From positions 1 to 38,701 of the forward strand of contig JACDBU010000136.1 of the NCBI GenBank assembly GCA_013694745.1: a stretch of DNA of 38,701 nt, given 5' to 3'. Position numbers and translations under genes: made by a program. The notes beneath the pieces were generated by a model. That model was not told the origin of the DNA. It did no database searches and was given only the letters and a program-made list of their open reading frames with translations. Of the stretch, positions 29,801 to 36,832 are shown piece after piece; the first letter of the stretch is position 1; the number at the start of each line of letters is the position of its first letter. Origin of the DNA: Chitinophagaceae bacterium. Its GTDB lineage: Bacteria; Bacteroidota; Bacteroidia; Chitinophagales; Chitinophagaceae.

Positions 29801-30058
29801 AAAGTTGGTAAAGATGCGGACCTTGTTTTGTGGACAGATAATCCTTTAAGCATTTATGCAAAAGCCAGCACAACCATTGTTGATGGAATTATTTATTATG
29901 ACATGCAAAGGGATATGCAGCTGAGAGAGAAAATAAAAGAAGAACGCAACAGGTTGATACAAAAAATGGCCGGTGAAAAAAAGGCTGGAGGACAGGTAGG
30001 ACCTGCAGTTGCAAGTATGGAAATTATTTTGCGTTGTGAAGATGATGATGATTTTTAA
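26882..30058 (+). CDS. Secreted amidohydrolase-family protein with two modules
   Basis: The ATG at 26882 gives 1058 residues with a signal peptide (RTPLLLLLILVTIQAGFGQ); the TTG at 26876 is rejected. Residues 30-450 form an amidohydrolase-like module (GGTLIIKDKKIVAVG, later GSLEEGKLADFLI), but the HxH strand reads FIDIYSDYG, so the metal site is absent. A polar Arg/Asp-rich linker with no clear domain follows near 500-600. Residues 630-1030 are a second module with an intact ligand set: HSH at 695-697, His in FITCHSY, His in FTHILEG and Asp in INSDDPEM. This resembles imidazolonepropionase-like periplasmic metallohydrolases of Bacteroidota; the substrate is unknown. The gene is followed by a 20-bp palindrome and a second amidohydrolase gene. 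Confidence 0.85.
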   Translation: MRNRIIFFRTPLLLLLILVTIQAGFGQKTFPVNGIAEPLNGYYAFTNATIVKDARSMITGGTLIIKDKKIVAVGRALTIPKDAIIIDCKGKYIYPSFIDIYSDYGVSTPQRNAAGFNFNLPSQITSNTKGAYGWNQAIKAETNAADIFDADDAKAKPLRDAGFGSVLTHVKEGIARGTGAFVTLAALPDNFVVIKDRASAHYSFSKGVSTQSYPSSVMGSIALLRQTYIDAAWYKNKPATEGINMSLQAWNDIQKLPQIFEGNDKWSDLRADRIGNEFGVKYIIKAGGNEYQRMNEIASTHASYILPLNFPQAMDVDDPNDARFVSLSDMKHWEMAPINPAAFERSGITFCFTAADMRDVKQFMANLRKALDYGLSETTALDALTKTPAILLGMYNTVGSLEEGKLADFLITSGPIFNEKTNIIQNWIQGEKYVVKDDAFKNIAGTYNLIVNSANASKTYLLDVKSSNSANVVIGRDSLNTRFSTDGKLVNLSFSPVITPGRKSRPTRDSSARTDTTRLQSSLNQRRTDSLQDDRRPRDDRMPNDTIKPGSGLGNRLQFTNAIAGPSIRLSGIDNGNIFQGNGMDTSGNMLTWTATFIKSAEIKPDTIKKKDIPKLGNVTYPFNGYGWEKLPKQEDLLIKNATVWTNEKEGIVENTDVLVRNGKIAQIGKNISSASARIIDGTGKYLSPGIVDEHSHIAASSINEGGQSVTSEVRIGDNLNPEDINIYRQLSGGVTTSHILHGSANTIGGQTQLIKLRWGANDNDLKFAGADPFIKFALGENVKRTTSNNNNRFPDTRMGVEEVIMDAFTRAKDYENLKRDQFFRRDLELDALVEIMNKKRFITCHSYVQSEITAAMRVGEKFGFRFNTFTHILEGYKVADKMKLHGANASTFSDWWNYKMEVIDAIPQNATIMQRVGLNVAINSDDPEMARRLNQEAAKSVKYGGMSEQDAFKMVTLNPAIMLHVADRIGSIKVGKDADLVLWTDNPLSIYAKASTTIVDGIIYYDMQRDMQLREKIKEERNRLIQKMAGEKKAGGQVGPAVASMEIILRCEDDDDF

Positions 30059-30108
30059 GACCAAGAAGGTTTTCAAAACCTTCTTGGTCTTAAACCTTCT
30101 TGGTCTTA
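30054..30108. repeat. 20-bp perfect inverted repeat plus tandem third copy
   Basis: TTTAAGACCAAGAAGGTTTT (30054-30073), one base, then its exact reverse complement (30075-30094). The motif AAACCTTCTTGGTCTTA is then repeated directly at 30092-30108. The left arm contains the stop codon of the upstream gene. The hairpin would be strong in RNA, but no T run follows the stem immediately, so a classic terminator is unlikely. It may act as a transcript-stability or attenuation hairpin, or as a REP-like element. Confidence 0.9.
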
Positions 30109-30117
30109 TTCAAAAAA

Positions 30118-31455
30118 ATGAAAAATTTAAAAATGAAAAAAATATTTGGACTGTTTATTATTGCCATATCCATCTCCCGGCTGGCAACTGCACAGGAAAC
30201 GGTTTACCCCGCTAAAGAAAATAGAGAGTTATTTTTTATCATGCATGGAAATATTCATGTAGGTAACGGGCAGGTAATACCCAATGGTACTATCCAGGTG
30301 AACAATGGAAAAATTGTTAATGTGGGAACCGGAATTTCCATTCCTGCAGATGCCAAAGTAATTGATGTGAGTGGCAAAGAAATATACCCGGGAATTATCA
30401 GCAGCAATATAGACCTGGGTTTAAAAGAGGTAGCTAACGGCGTTCGGGGAACCGATGATTTTAATGAGTTGGGTGAGATAAATCCTTCGATCCGTTCCAT
30501 TGTTGCATACAATACAGATTCTAAAGTAATAAACACTTTGCGATCCAATGGAATTTTACTGGCGAATATAATTCCACAGGATGCTGCAAATGGTTCAAGG
30601 GCTTTGATAACCGGAACCTCAACGGTTGTACAGCTTGATGCCTGGAACTGGGAAGATGCGGCATACCGCATGGATGGAAATATGCATTTTAATATGCCTT
30701 CCATTGTTACCCGCACAAACCGGTTTGCTTTTTCCGCAACACTCCAGGTTGATCCGGTGAAGCGTGCCTTAGACCAGGTGGAGAAAGTAAAGATGTTCTT
30801 TCGCGAAGCAAAAGCCTATTTGAATGAATCATCACACAGGGAAATAAATTTAAAATTTGAAGCAACAAAAAGTTTGTTTGATAAAAAACAAAAATTGTTT
30901 GTGCACTGTAATGCCATTAAAGAAATGTTGCTGGCAATCGATTTTGAAAATGAATTTGGTTTTGAGGTAGTGATCGTTGGTGGTAATGATAGTTGGCAGA
31001 TATCATCTTTATTAAAGCAAAATAATATTTCGGTGATCCTTGATGAATTGCATGCCCTGCCGCTTACCACCGATGATGATGTTGATCAGCCATTTAAAAC
31101 TCCGGCCATTTTAAAAAAGGCGGGTGTGCTTTTCGCCATCAGTGATAAAGATGAGAATACACGGGGCAGAAATGTAATGTTCAATGCCGGAACTGCCGTT
31201 GCATATGGATTAACGAAAGAAGAAGCCTTATCATCGATTACCCTGGATGCTGCAAAAATTTTGGGAATTTCAGATATTACGGGTTCACTGGAAGCAGGCA
31301 AAGATGCTAATATTGTAGTAAGCGATGGCGATATTTTAGATATGAAAAGCAGTATCATCCGCTATGCATTTATACAGGGGCGCCGGATCGATCTTACCAA
31401 TAAACAAACGCAGTTATTTGAGAAGTATAAGTATAAATATGGAATAAAGAATTAG
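30118..31455 (+). CDS. Secreted amidohydrolase-family protein, probably non-catalytic
   Basis: The start is either 30118 (MKNLKMKKIFG) or 30133 (MKKIFG); both give a signal peptide ending ATAQ. The product of about 445 residues is related to the modules of the preceding gene. The N-terminal composite domain is seen in GTIQVNNGKIVNVG and the C-terminal closing strand in GSLEAGKDANIVVSDG. The usual HxH motif after YPGII is replaced by SSNIDLG, and only isolated His (LFVHCNA, LDELHAL) and an Asp (ISDKDEN) remain. It is therefore likely a structural partner or pseudoenzyme of the upstream protein. The stop codon TAG lies inside the GAATTAG repeat tract of the element downstream. Confidence 0.8.
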   Translation: MKNLKMKKIFGLFIIAISISRLATAQETVYPAKENRELFFIMHGNIHVGNGQVIPNGTIQVNNGKIVNVGTGISIPADAKVIDVSGKEIYPGIISSNIDLGLKEVANGVRGTDDFNELGEINPSIRSIVAYNTDSKVINTLRSNGILLANIIPQDAANGSRALITGTSTVVQLDAWNWEDAAYRMDGNMHFNMPSIVTRTNRFAFSATLQVDPVKRALDQVEKVKMFFREAKAYLNESSHREINLKFEATKSLFDKKQKLFVHCNAIKEMLLAIDFENEFGFEVVIVGGNDSWQISSLLKQNNISVILDELHALPLTTDDDVDQPFKTPAILKKAGVLFAISDKDENTRGRNVMFNAGTAVAYGLTKEEALSSITLDAAKILGISDITGSLEAGKDANIVVSDGDILDMKSSIIRYAFIQGRRIDLTNKQTQLFEKYKYKYGIKN

Positions 31456-31492
31456 GAATTAGTAATTAATAATTAGCAGTTAGGAATTTTTT
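31449..31492. repeat. Left GAATTAG heptamer tract / inverted repeat arm
   Basis: Seven-base units run in register: GAATTAG, GAATTAG, TAATTAA, TAATTAG, CAGTTAG, then GAATTTT. Positions 31457-31492 pair with 31864-31899 as an inverted repeat, 31 of 36 positions identical. The first unit supplies the stop codon of the upstream gene. Confidence 0.85.
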
Positions 31493-31899
31493 ACGAACTT
31501 AATATTGAAATTTTTACGTGAAAGAAAATATTATAGTAAATAAATCTTACCAGTTTGCGATAAGAATAGTCAAACTTTATATTTATTTAAAAGATGAGAA
31601 AAAGGAATTTCACCTTTCGGTTCAAATATTAAAATCAGGTACTTCTATCGGAGCAAATATTGAAGAGGCCTTAGGTGGTTCTTCACGAAAAGATTTTAAA
31701 GCAAAAATGGATATTTCATATAAGGAAACCAGAGAAACACTTTACTGGCTGAGATTATTGAAGGATACCAATTTCATAAATATCAAAATGTTTAAATCAT
31801 TATTTACAGATTGTGAAGAAATTTTAAAAATACTTACAGCAATAATAAACACTTTAAAAGTTTAATAAATTCCTAATTCCTAATTCCTAATTACTAATT
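31457..31899 (+). mobile_element. Candidate inverted-repeat-bounded element carrying a four-helix-bundle gene
   Basis: A 443-base unit bounded by 36-nt imperfect inverted repeats and containing one ORF (31518-31865). The ORF nearly fills the interior: 25 bases lie between the left arm and the start codon, and the stop codon lies in the right arm. The unit exactly fills the gap between two convergent genes; the arms end 1-2 bases from each stop. No transposase is encoded, so mobility would need to be in trans or by another mechanism. Calling it mobile is inference. Confidence 0.45.
31518..31865 (+). CDS. Four-helix-bundle protein, 23S rRNA IVP / S23 family
   Basis: A 115-residue protein starting at GTG (no ATG is available nearby). 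It matches the S23/IVP four-helix-bundle family closely: KSYQFAIRIVKLYIYLKDEK, LKSGTSIGANIEEALGGSSRKDF, DISYKETRETLYWLRLLKDT and CEEILKILTAIINTL correspond to the four helices. Relatives are encoded in intervening sequences within 23S rRNA genes (Leptospira, Coxiella). The Avd accessory proteins of diversity-generating retroelements share the fold. No reverse transcriptase or variable repeat is present here. The molecular role is unknown; nucleic-acid binding is often proposed. The gene is embedded in an inverted-repeat element between two convergent genes. Confidence 0.9.
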   Translation: MKENIIVNKSYQFAIRIVKLYIYLKDEKKEFHLSVQILKSGTSIGANIEEALGGSSRKDFKAKMDISYKETRETLYWLRLLKDTNFINIKMFKSLFTDCEEILKILTAIINTLKV

Positions 31900-31901
31900 A
31901 C
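31864..31901. repeat. Right CTAATTC heptamer tract / inverted repeat arm
   Basis: On the plus strand the units are CTAATTC, CTAATTC, CTAATTA, CTAATTA, the reverse complement of the left-arm units. The tract begins within the stop codon of the four-helix-bundle gene and ends immediately before the secA stop. Confidence 0.85.
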
Positions 31902-34900
31902 TCATTGATCCTTACCATGGCATTGCTTAAATTTCTTCCCGCTTCCACATGGGCAGGGATCATTTCTTCCTACTTTTGGTCCTACTTTTATCGGCTCTCT
32001 CTTTACAGTTTCTGAAGGATCGATGTAATCATTTTCCTGTGATAAATATTCTGGTCCGTCGCCGCCTGCAGTGGCAAATTCTTCTTTGCGCTGGCGCATC
32101 CGGCTCATATCTGTTTTTTGTTCACGGCCTTCTTTGATCCTGCCGTTTTGTGTTTGCTCTAAAGGAATACCACAATGACATAAAAATCCAACAATATCTT
32201 TATTCACCTGGTCATCCATTTGCTTGAACGCATTGAAAGCTTCTATTTTATAAATTACCAAAGGATCTTTTTGTTCGTACCCTGCAGTTTGTACACTATG
32301 CCGCAGGTCGTCCATGGCTCTCAGGTGTTCTTTCCAGGCATCGTCTATCAAAGCCAGCGTAATGTTGCGTTCCAGCGCATTCGTTAATTCTGCTCCATTT
32401 GTTTCAATGGTTTTATCAAGATTTGCAAGGGCCTGTATTGCTTTTTTTCCATCAGTGAAAGGCACGGCCACATTTTCAATATGCGATCCCTGCTCTTTAC
32501 GGATATTTTTTATTACCGGCAAGGTTTGCAATTTCATTTGTTCAACCTTGTAATTGTAATGTGCTTTTGCTTCTTCGTATAAACGGTCGGCCAGGCTATG
32601 CATATCTCCTTTGTCCAGTTCTTCGTGTGTGATGGCGGTATCTATGCCAAAATTCATAATTGCCGCCAGTTTAAAACCTTCGTGATCATTCATTTCTTTA
32701 AATGAATTTATCAATCCTTCAGCAACGGAATAAAATGCATTATCAAGATCAAGCGCAAGCCGCTCTCCAAACAATGCATGATTACGCTTACCATAAATTA
32801 CGGTTCGCTGCTTGTTCATCACATCATCATACTCTAGCAATCTTTTTCTTATGCCGAAGTTATTTTCTTCCACTTTTTTCTGTGCTCTTTCAATGCTTTT
32901 CGAGATCATGCTATGCTGGATAACTTCCCCTTCCTTGTAACCCATTTTATCCATCAGGGATGCAATACGATCACTTCCAAACATCCGCATAAGATCATCT
33001 TCCAGGGAATCAAAAAATTGCGAAGTGCCCGGATCTCCCTGCCTGCCCGCACGTCCACGAAGCTGTCTGTCTACCCGCCGGCTTTCATGTCGTTCAGTAC
33101 CTAAAATTGCAAGTCCGCCTGCATCTTTAACGGTTGGTCCCAGTTTAATATCCGTACCGCGGCCGGCCATATTCGTTGCGATTGTTACACCTTGCGCATA
33201 ACCTGCTTCTGCTACAACCTGTGCTTCCCTGGCATGTTGTTTTGCATTCAATACATTATGTGGAATTGTTTTTTGTTTTAGCATCCTGCTAAGCAATTCA
33301 CTCACTTCAACAGATGTTGTTCCCACCAGGATGGGCCTTCCTTCACTACGCATTTTTTCAACTTCTTCAATTACCGCTTTGTATTTTTCTCTCTTTGTTT
33401 TATAAACAAGGTCCTGTGTATCTTTTCTGGTTACCGGTAAATTTGTAGGAATAGTTACTACATCCAGTTTATAGATGTCCCATAATTCTGCTGCTTCCGT
33501 TTCGGCAGTTCCCGTCATGCCTGCAAGCTTATGGTACATTCTGAAATAATTCTGCAAGGTAATGGTGGCATAGGTTTGCGTAGCCGCTTCGATCTTCACA
33601 TTTTCTTTTGCCTCGATTGCCTGGTGCAGTCCGTCACTATACCTGCGGCCATCAAGGATACGACCGGTTTGTTCATCAACAATTTTTACCTGCCCATCCA
33701 TCACTACGTACTCCACATCAATATCGAATAAAGTATAAGCTTTTAATAATTGCTGAACAGTATGTATCCTGTCGGCTTTAATGGAATAATCATTCAGCAG
33801 CACTTCCTTTTGCTGTAATTTTTCTTCTGCAGAGATATTGCTTTTTTCAATGTCGGCAAGCTTCACACCTATGTCAGGTAAAATAAAAAATTCGGGATCC
33901 TCCCCTGATTTAGTGATGAGGGTTATTCCTTTATCGGTTAGTTCAACCTGGTTATTTTTTTCGTCAATATGAAAATATAATTCTTTATCAACCTCTGGCA
34001 TTTTGCGTTGCTGATCGGCGAGGTAAAAATTCTCTGATTTTTGAAGTTTCACTTTTATACCCGGTTCACTTAAAAACTTTATCAACGCACTATTCTTTGG
34101 CAAGCCCCTCCATGCACGCATTAAGGCCAGGCCCCCATCTTTAGGGTCGTCGTTTCCTTCGGCTATTTTCTTTTTTGCCTCAATCAAAAAAGTATTGGTT
34201 ACTTTTTTCTGCGCTTCCAGTATTTTTTCGATCCTTGGTTTCAGAGAAAGGAATTCCTGCTGATCGCCTCGTGGTACCGGACCTGAAATGATCAGTGGCG
34301 TTCTTGCATCATCGATCAAAACACTATCTACTTCATCTACCATGGCAAAGTGATGTTTGCGTTGTACCATTTCATCCGGTGAATGCACCATGTTATCACG
34401 CAGGTAATCGAAACCAAATTCATTATTGGTGCCATAAACTATATCCGAGTTATACGCTTTTCTGCGTTCATCACTGTTGGGTTCGTGCTTATCAATACAA
34501 TCAACTGTTAGTCCGAGCCATTCAAATATTGTCCCGTTCCACTCACTATCCCGGCGTGCCAGGTAGTCATTCACTGTAACAATGTGAACCCCCTCTCCAG
34601 CCAGTGCATTTAAATATGCAGGCAGGGTAGATACAAGGGTTTTACCCTCCCCCGTGGCCATTTCGGAAATTTTACCCTGGTGTAAAACAATGCCCCCTAT
34701 CAGCTGAACATCATAATGTACCATGTTCCAGGTAACATCACCGCCCGCTGCTGTCCAGGTATTTTGAAATACAGATTGATCGTCTTTTCCGTCTGTTGAT
34801 GGAATGATCCTGATATAATTTTTATTAATGCTGAGGTCTTTATCCAATTCTGTGGCTGTAGAAACCAGTTCTGAATTTTCTTTGAAGCGACGTGCTGTTT

Positions 34901-35252
34901 CTTTAACTACCGCAAAAGCTTCTGGCAATATTTGTAATAATATTACTTCTATCTCTTTATCACGGTCTTTACGCATGCTGTCTACTTCCTGGTATATATG
35001 ATCCCTGCCGGTTATATCAAGCGCAGTTAGTTCTTCAGCTTCCTGTTTTTTTGTAGCAATGGCCGCATCAGTCTCAGCCAGGTGGTCTTGTATTCTCTTT
35101 TTAAATTCTGTTGTTTTTTTTCTTAGTTCATCATTTGTCAATGACCGGTATTGAACATAAAAATCATTGATTTGTGCCACGTAAGGTGTGATGACCTTTA
35201 CATCTTTTTCACTTTTATTACCGCCAAATAATTTTGAAATAAAGCCTGCCAT
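31902..35252 (-). CDS. secA: Protein translocase ATPase SecA
   Basis: The 1116-residue protein contains the SecA motor: Walker [12 protein letters not shown], the [19 protein letters not shown] block, [13 protein letters not shown] and [14 protein letters not shown]. The C-terminal zinc-binding tail [14 protein letters not shown] binds SecB and lipids in known SecA proteins. It drives preproteins through SecYEG. The length exceeds the roughly 900 residues of E. coli SecA because of insertions, including one in the first nucleotide-binding domain region (about 340-430); this is usual for Bacteroidota. The gene stands alone with its own promoter-like element and is convergent with the four-helix-bundle element. 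Confidence 0.98.
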   Translation of the reverse strand: MAGFISKLFGGNKSEKDVKVITPYVAQINDFYVQYRSLTNDELRKKTTEFKKRIQDHLAETDAAIATKKQEAEELTALDITGRDHIYQEVDSMRKDRDKEIEVILLQILPEAFAVVKETARRFKENSELVSTATELDKDLSINKNYIRIIPSTDGKDDQSVFQNTWTAAGGDVTWNMVHYDVQLIGGIVLHQGKISEMATGEGKTLVSTLPAYLNALAGEGVHIVTVNDYLARRDSEWNGTIFEWLGLTVDCIDKHEPNSDERRKAYNSDIVYGTNNEFGFDYLRDNMVHSPDEMVQRKHHFAMVDEVDSVLIDDARTPLIISGPVPRGDQQEFLSLKPRIEKILEAQKKVTNTFLIEAKKKIAEGNDDPKDGGLALMRAWRGLPKNSALIKFLSEPGIKVKLQKSENFYLADQQRKMPEVDKELYFHIDEKNNQVELTDKGITLITKSGEDPEFFILPDIGVKLADIEKSNISAEEKLQQKEVLLNDYSIKADRIHTVQQLLKAYTLFDIDVEYVVMDGQVKIVDEQTGRILDGRRYSDGLHQAIEAKENVKIEAATQTYATITLQNYFRMYHKLAGMTGTAETEAAELWDIYKLDVVTIPTNLPVTRKDTQDLVYKTKREKYKAVIEEVEKMRSEGRPILVGTTSVEVSELLSRMLKQKTIPHNVLNAKQHAREAQVVAEAGYAQGVTIATNMAGRGTDIKLGPTVKDAGGLAILGTERHESRRVDRQLRGRAGRQGDPGTSQFFDSLEDDLMRMFGSDRIASLMDKMGYKEGEVIQHSMISKSIERAQKKVEENNFGIRKRLLEYDDVMNKQRTVIYGKRNHALFGERLALDLDNAFYSVAEGLINSFKEMNDHEGFKLAAIMNFGIDTAITHEELDKGDMHSLADRLYEEAKAHYNYKVEQMKLQTLPVIKNIRKEQGSHIENVAVPFTDGKKAIQALANLDKTIETNGAELTNALERNITLALIDDAWKEHLRAMDDLRHSVQTAGYEQKDPLVIYKIEAFNAFKQMDDQVNKDIVGFLCHCGIPLEQTQNGRIKEGREQKTDMSRMRQRKEEFATAGGDGPEYLSQENDYIDPSETVKREPIKVGPKVGRNDPCPCGSGKKFKQCHGKDQ

Positions 35253-35286
35253 AACGATTTATTATAATTAGAATTAAACTCTTTGT

Positions 35287-35318
35287 CAAATATGGTGCAG
35301 CAAAATTCCGAGGCCAAA
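35287..35318 (-). promoter_or_regulatory. secA: secA promoter candidate
   Basis: On the minus strand a TTTG -33 element (within CATTTTGG) is followed by 20 bases and CATATTTG, a one-mismatch match to the TAnnTTTG -7 element. The spacing fits the Bacteroidota consensus. The 5' UTR would be about 28 bases. A second CATTTTGG copy lies 13 bases further upstream. Confidence 0.5.
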
Positions 35319-35654
35319 ATGACAGTCCAAAATGGTTTATTTGGAACGGGCAAAGGTACGAAATACTGGCAGCATCGTAAACACTGGAAAAATTATAACG
35401 TATGTTATTTGGGAGTAATTTCTCTTTTAATAAAAATACGAAAGATAAAAACTGTGTTATAAAGAAGGGATTCTTAAAAACGTTCTATTAGTGATCAACT
35501 TAATGAATACTTGTATGTATTAGGTTTATACGTTTTCAAAGTGGAATTCAATAATTTTCGATGGAAATATGGCTAATATTTGAAGCTTTCTAAACTTAAC
35601 GTTTTTGCAGCCATTTTTTTACCTTATTAAACACCTTAAACCGATAGTTTTCGC
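35319..35654. other. Gene-free AT-rich stretch between secA and atpG
   Basis: This is part of a 621-base gap without a protein-coding ORF. Apart from a duplicate CCAAAATG at 35327-35334 and a short inverted repeat around it (TCCAAA/TTTGGA), I see no tRNA, no coding remnant and no terminator here. It may be a leader, an ncRNA or decayed sequence. Confidence 0.5.
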
Positions 35655-35662
35655 TAAATTTG
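35655..35662 (+). promoter_or_regulatory. -7 box candidate for a possible small RNA
   Basis: TAAATTTG fits TAnnTTTG exactly. No TTTG -33 element is found at the expected distance. It precedes the hairpin-rich stretch that ends in an orphan terminator. Confidence 0.3.
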
Positions 35663-35666
35663 TTTT

Positions 35667-35785
35667 GATCCCGTTTGTTCGATATCTTAATCTGATCCTC
35701 GCGGAAAAACGATCCTGGTTACAAAAATATTTGAATCTAGTAACCCCCTAAAAAATACAAAGCCTCAGCAATGAGGCTTTTATTT
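35667..35785 (+). ncRNA. Candidate small RNA upstream of atpG
   Basis: About 115 bases with three hairpins in a row and no ORF. Hairpin 1 pairs CGTTTGTTCG (35672-35681) with CGGAAAAACG (35702-35711), one mismatch and one wobble, extended by GAT/ATC across a two-base bulge. Hairpin 2 pairs GGTTAC (35717-35722) with GTAACC (35740-35745). Hairpin 3 is the terminator. A -7-like box precedes it. It matches no RNA family I recognise. An atpG leader/attenuator is an alternative. Confidence 0.3.
35759..35785 (+). terminator. Orphan rho-independent terminator
   Basis: AAAGCCTCA, tetraloop GCAA (GNRA type), TGAGGCTTT followed by TATTTATA. All nine pairs match. No ORF on the plus strand lies upstream within 500 bases, and it precedes the atpG promoter candidate. 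Confidence 0.85.
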
Positions 35786-35834
35786 ATACAAAAGTGCCCT
35801 ATCCGTATTGTATGGTTTTCTACAAGCATTGACT

Positions 35835-35842
35835 TAACTTTG
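35835..35842 (+). promoter_or_regulatory. atpG: atpG promoter -7 box
   Basis: TAACTTTG followed by C matches TAnnTTTG. It lies 31 bases before the ATG, giving a leader of about 25 bases. A TTG lies 24 bases upstream of the box, a little far for the -33 element. Confidence 0.5.
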
Positions 35843-35873
35843 CGGCCAATAAAATAAAATATAAGTATTTAAA

Positions 35874-36755
35874 ATGAGTGGTGCATTAAAGGAAGTTAGA
35901 AACAGGATAAAGAGCGTACAAAGTACACAGCAAATAACCAAGGCTATGAAAATGGTTAGCGCGGCAAAGTTAAGACGGGCACAGGATGCCATAACCCAAA
36001 TGCGTCCTTACGCCAGGAAACTGCAGGAAATGTTAAGCAATATTGTTAGTAATGGGGAAGGTGATATAAATATTAAACTGGCATCTCAAAGACCCGTGGA
36101 AAAAGTTTTGGTAATAGTTGTTACCAGCGACAGGGGATTATGTGGTGGTTATAACAGCAACCTCATCAAACTTGCAAAACAAACGATCCGCGAAAAATAC
36201 AGTGCTCAAAGTGCAAAAGGCAATGCACAAATATTGCCTATTGGAAAAAAAGGATACGAGCATTTTACAAAAAATAATTTTAAAGTAGAAGATCATTACT
36301 GGAATATTTTTACTGATCTGAGTTTTGAAAAAGTGCAGACGGCCGCAAAATTTGCCATGGATGCATTTGCTTCAGGCGCTGTAGATGCTGTAGAATTGGT
36401 TTACAGCGAATTTAAAAATGCTGCCACACAACGCTTTGTTGTTGAACAATTTTTACCAGTGCCAAAAACCGAAAAGAAAGAGGGAAATAAACAAGCCGAT
36501 TTTATTTTTGAGCCCGATAAAAATATATTGATAGAAGAGTTAATGCCCAAGATTTTAAATACCCAATTGTATAAAGCAATTTTGGATGCCAATGCAAGTG
36601 AGCACGGAGCCAGGATGACTGCAATGGATAAGGCTACTGAAAATGCAAATGAGTTATTGAAGTCTTTAAAAATTAGCTATAACCGTGCAAGGCAGGCTGC
36701 TATTACAACAGAGCTAACAGAAATTGTTAGTGGTGCCGCCGCTTTACAGGGGTAA
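35874..36755 (+). CDS. atpG: F-type ATP synthase subunit gamma
   Basis: The 293-residue protein has the gamma N-terminal helix KEVRNRIKSVQSTQQITKAMKMVSAAKLRRA and the C-terminal helix ARQAAITTELTEIVSGAAAL. Together they form the rotating coiled-coil shaft of F1. The central Rossmann-like domain has TSDRGLCGGYNSN. It couples proton flow through Fo to ATP synthesis on the cytoplasmic side of the inner membrane. atpA, normally the upstream neighbour, is not in the 620 bases before it; downstream is scpB. The gene therefore appears separated from the rest of the atp operon. Confidence 0.97.
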   Translation: MSGALKEVRNRIKSVQSTQQITKAMKMVSAAKLRRAQDAITQMRPYARKLQEMLSNIVSNGEGDINIKLASQRPVEKVLVIVVTSDRGLCGGYNSNLIKLAKQTIREKYSAQSAKGNAQILPIGKKGYEHFTKNNFKVEDHYWNIFTDLSFEKVQTAAKFAMDAFASGAVDAVELVYSEFKNAATQRFVVEQFLPVPKTEKKEGNKQADFIFEPDKNILIEELMPKILNTQLYKAILDANASEHGARMTAMDKATENANELLKSLKISYNRARQAAITTELTEIVSGAAALQG

Positions 36756-36787
36756 ATTGCCCTTCCCTTTACGGGTGCAGGAAAACG

Positions 36788-36795
36788 TACTTTTG
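36788..36795 (+). promoter_or_regulatory. -7 box candidate upstream of scpB
   Basis: TACTTTTG matches TAnnTTTG, 37 bases before the scpB ATG. No clear -33 element. A small hairpin (TCTCC/GGAGA) lies between it and the start. Confidence 0.35.
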
Positions 36796-36832
36796 AAAAT
36801 TAAAAACAGTATTCTCCTTCCGGAGACCGGGC

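Noticed and set aside
30054-30094. Palindrome as an ordinary rho-independent terminator
   Set aside because: No T run follows the stem, and the next gene starts 24 bases later as part of the same apparent unit.
31449-31901. Diversity-generating retroelement (Avd-like gene)
   Set aside because: No reverse transcriptase, template repeat or variable repeat is nearby; only the four-helix-bundle fold is shared.
31449-31901. CRISPR array
   Set aside because: Repeat units are 7 bases and contiguous with no spacers; no cas gene is present.
35253-35873. tRNA, tmRNA or RNase P RNA in the long gap
   Set aside because: No TTCGA-type T loop, CCA end, tmRNA 5'/3' signature or RNase P core (GAGGAAAGTC) was found.
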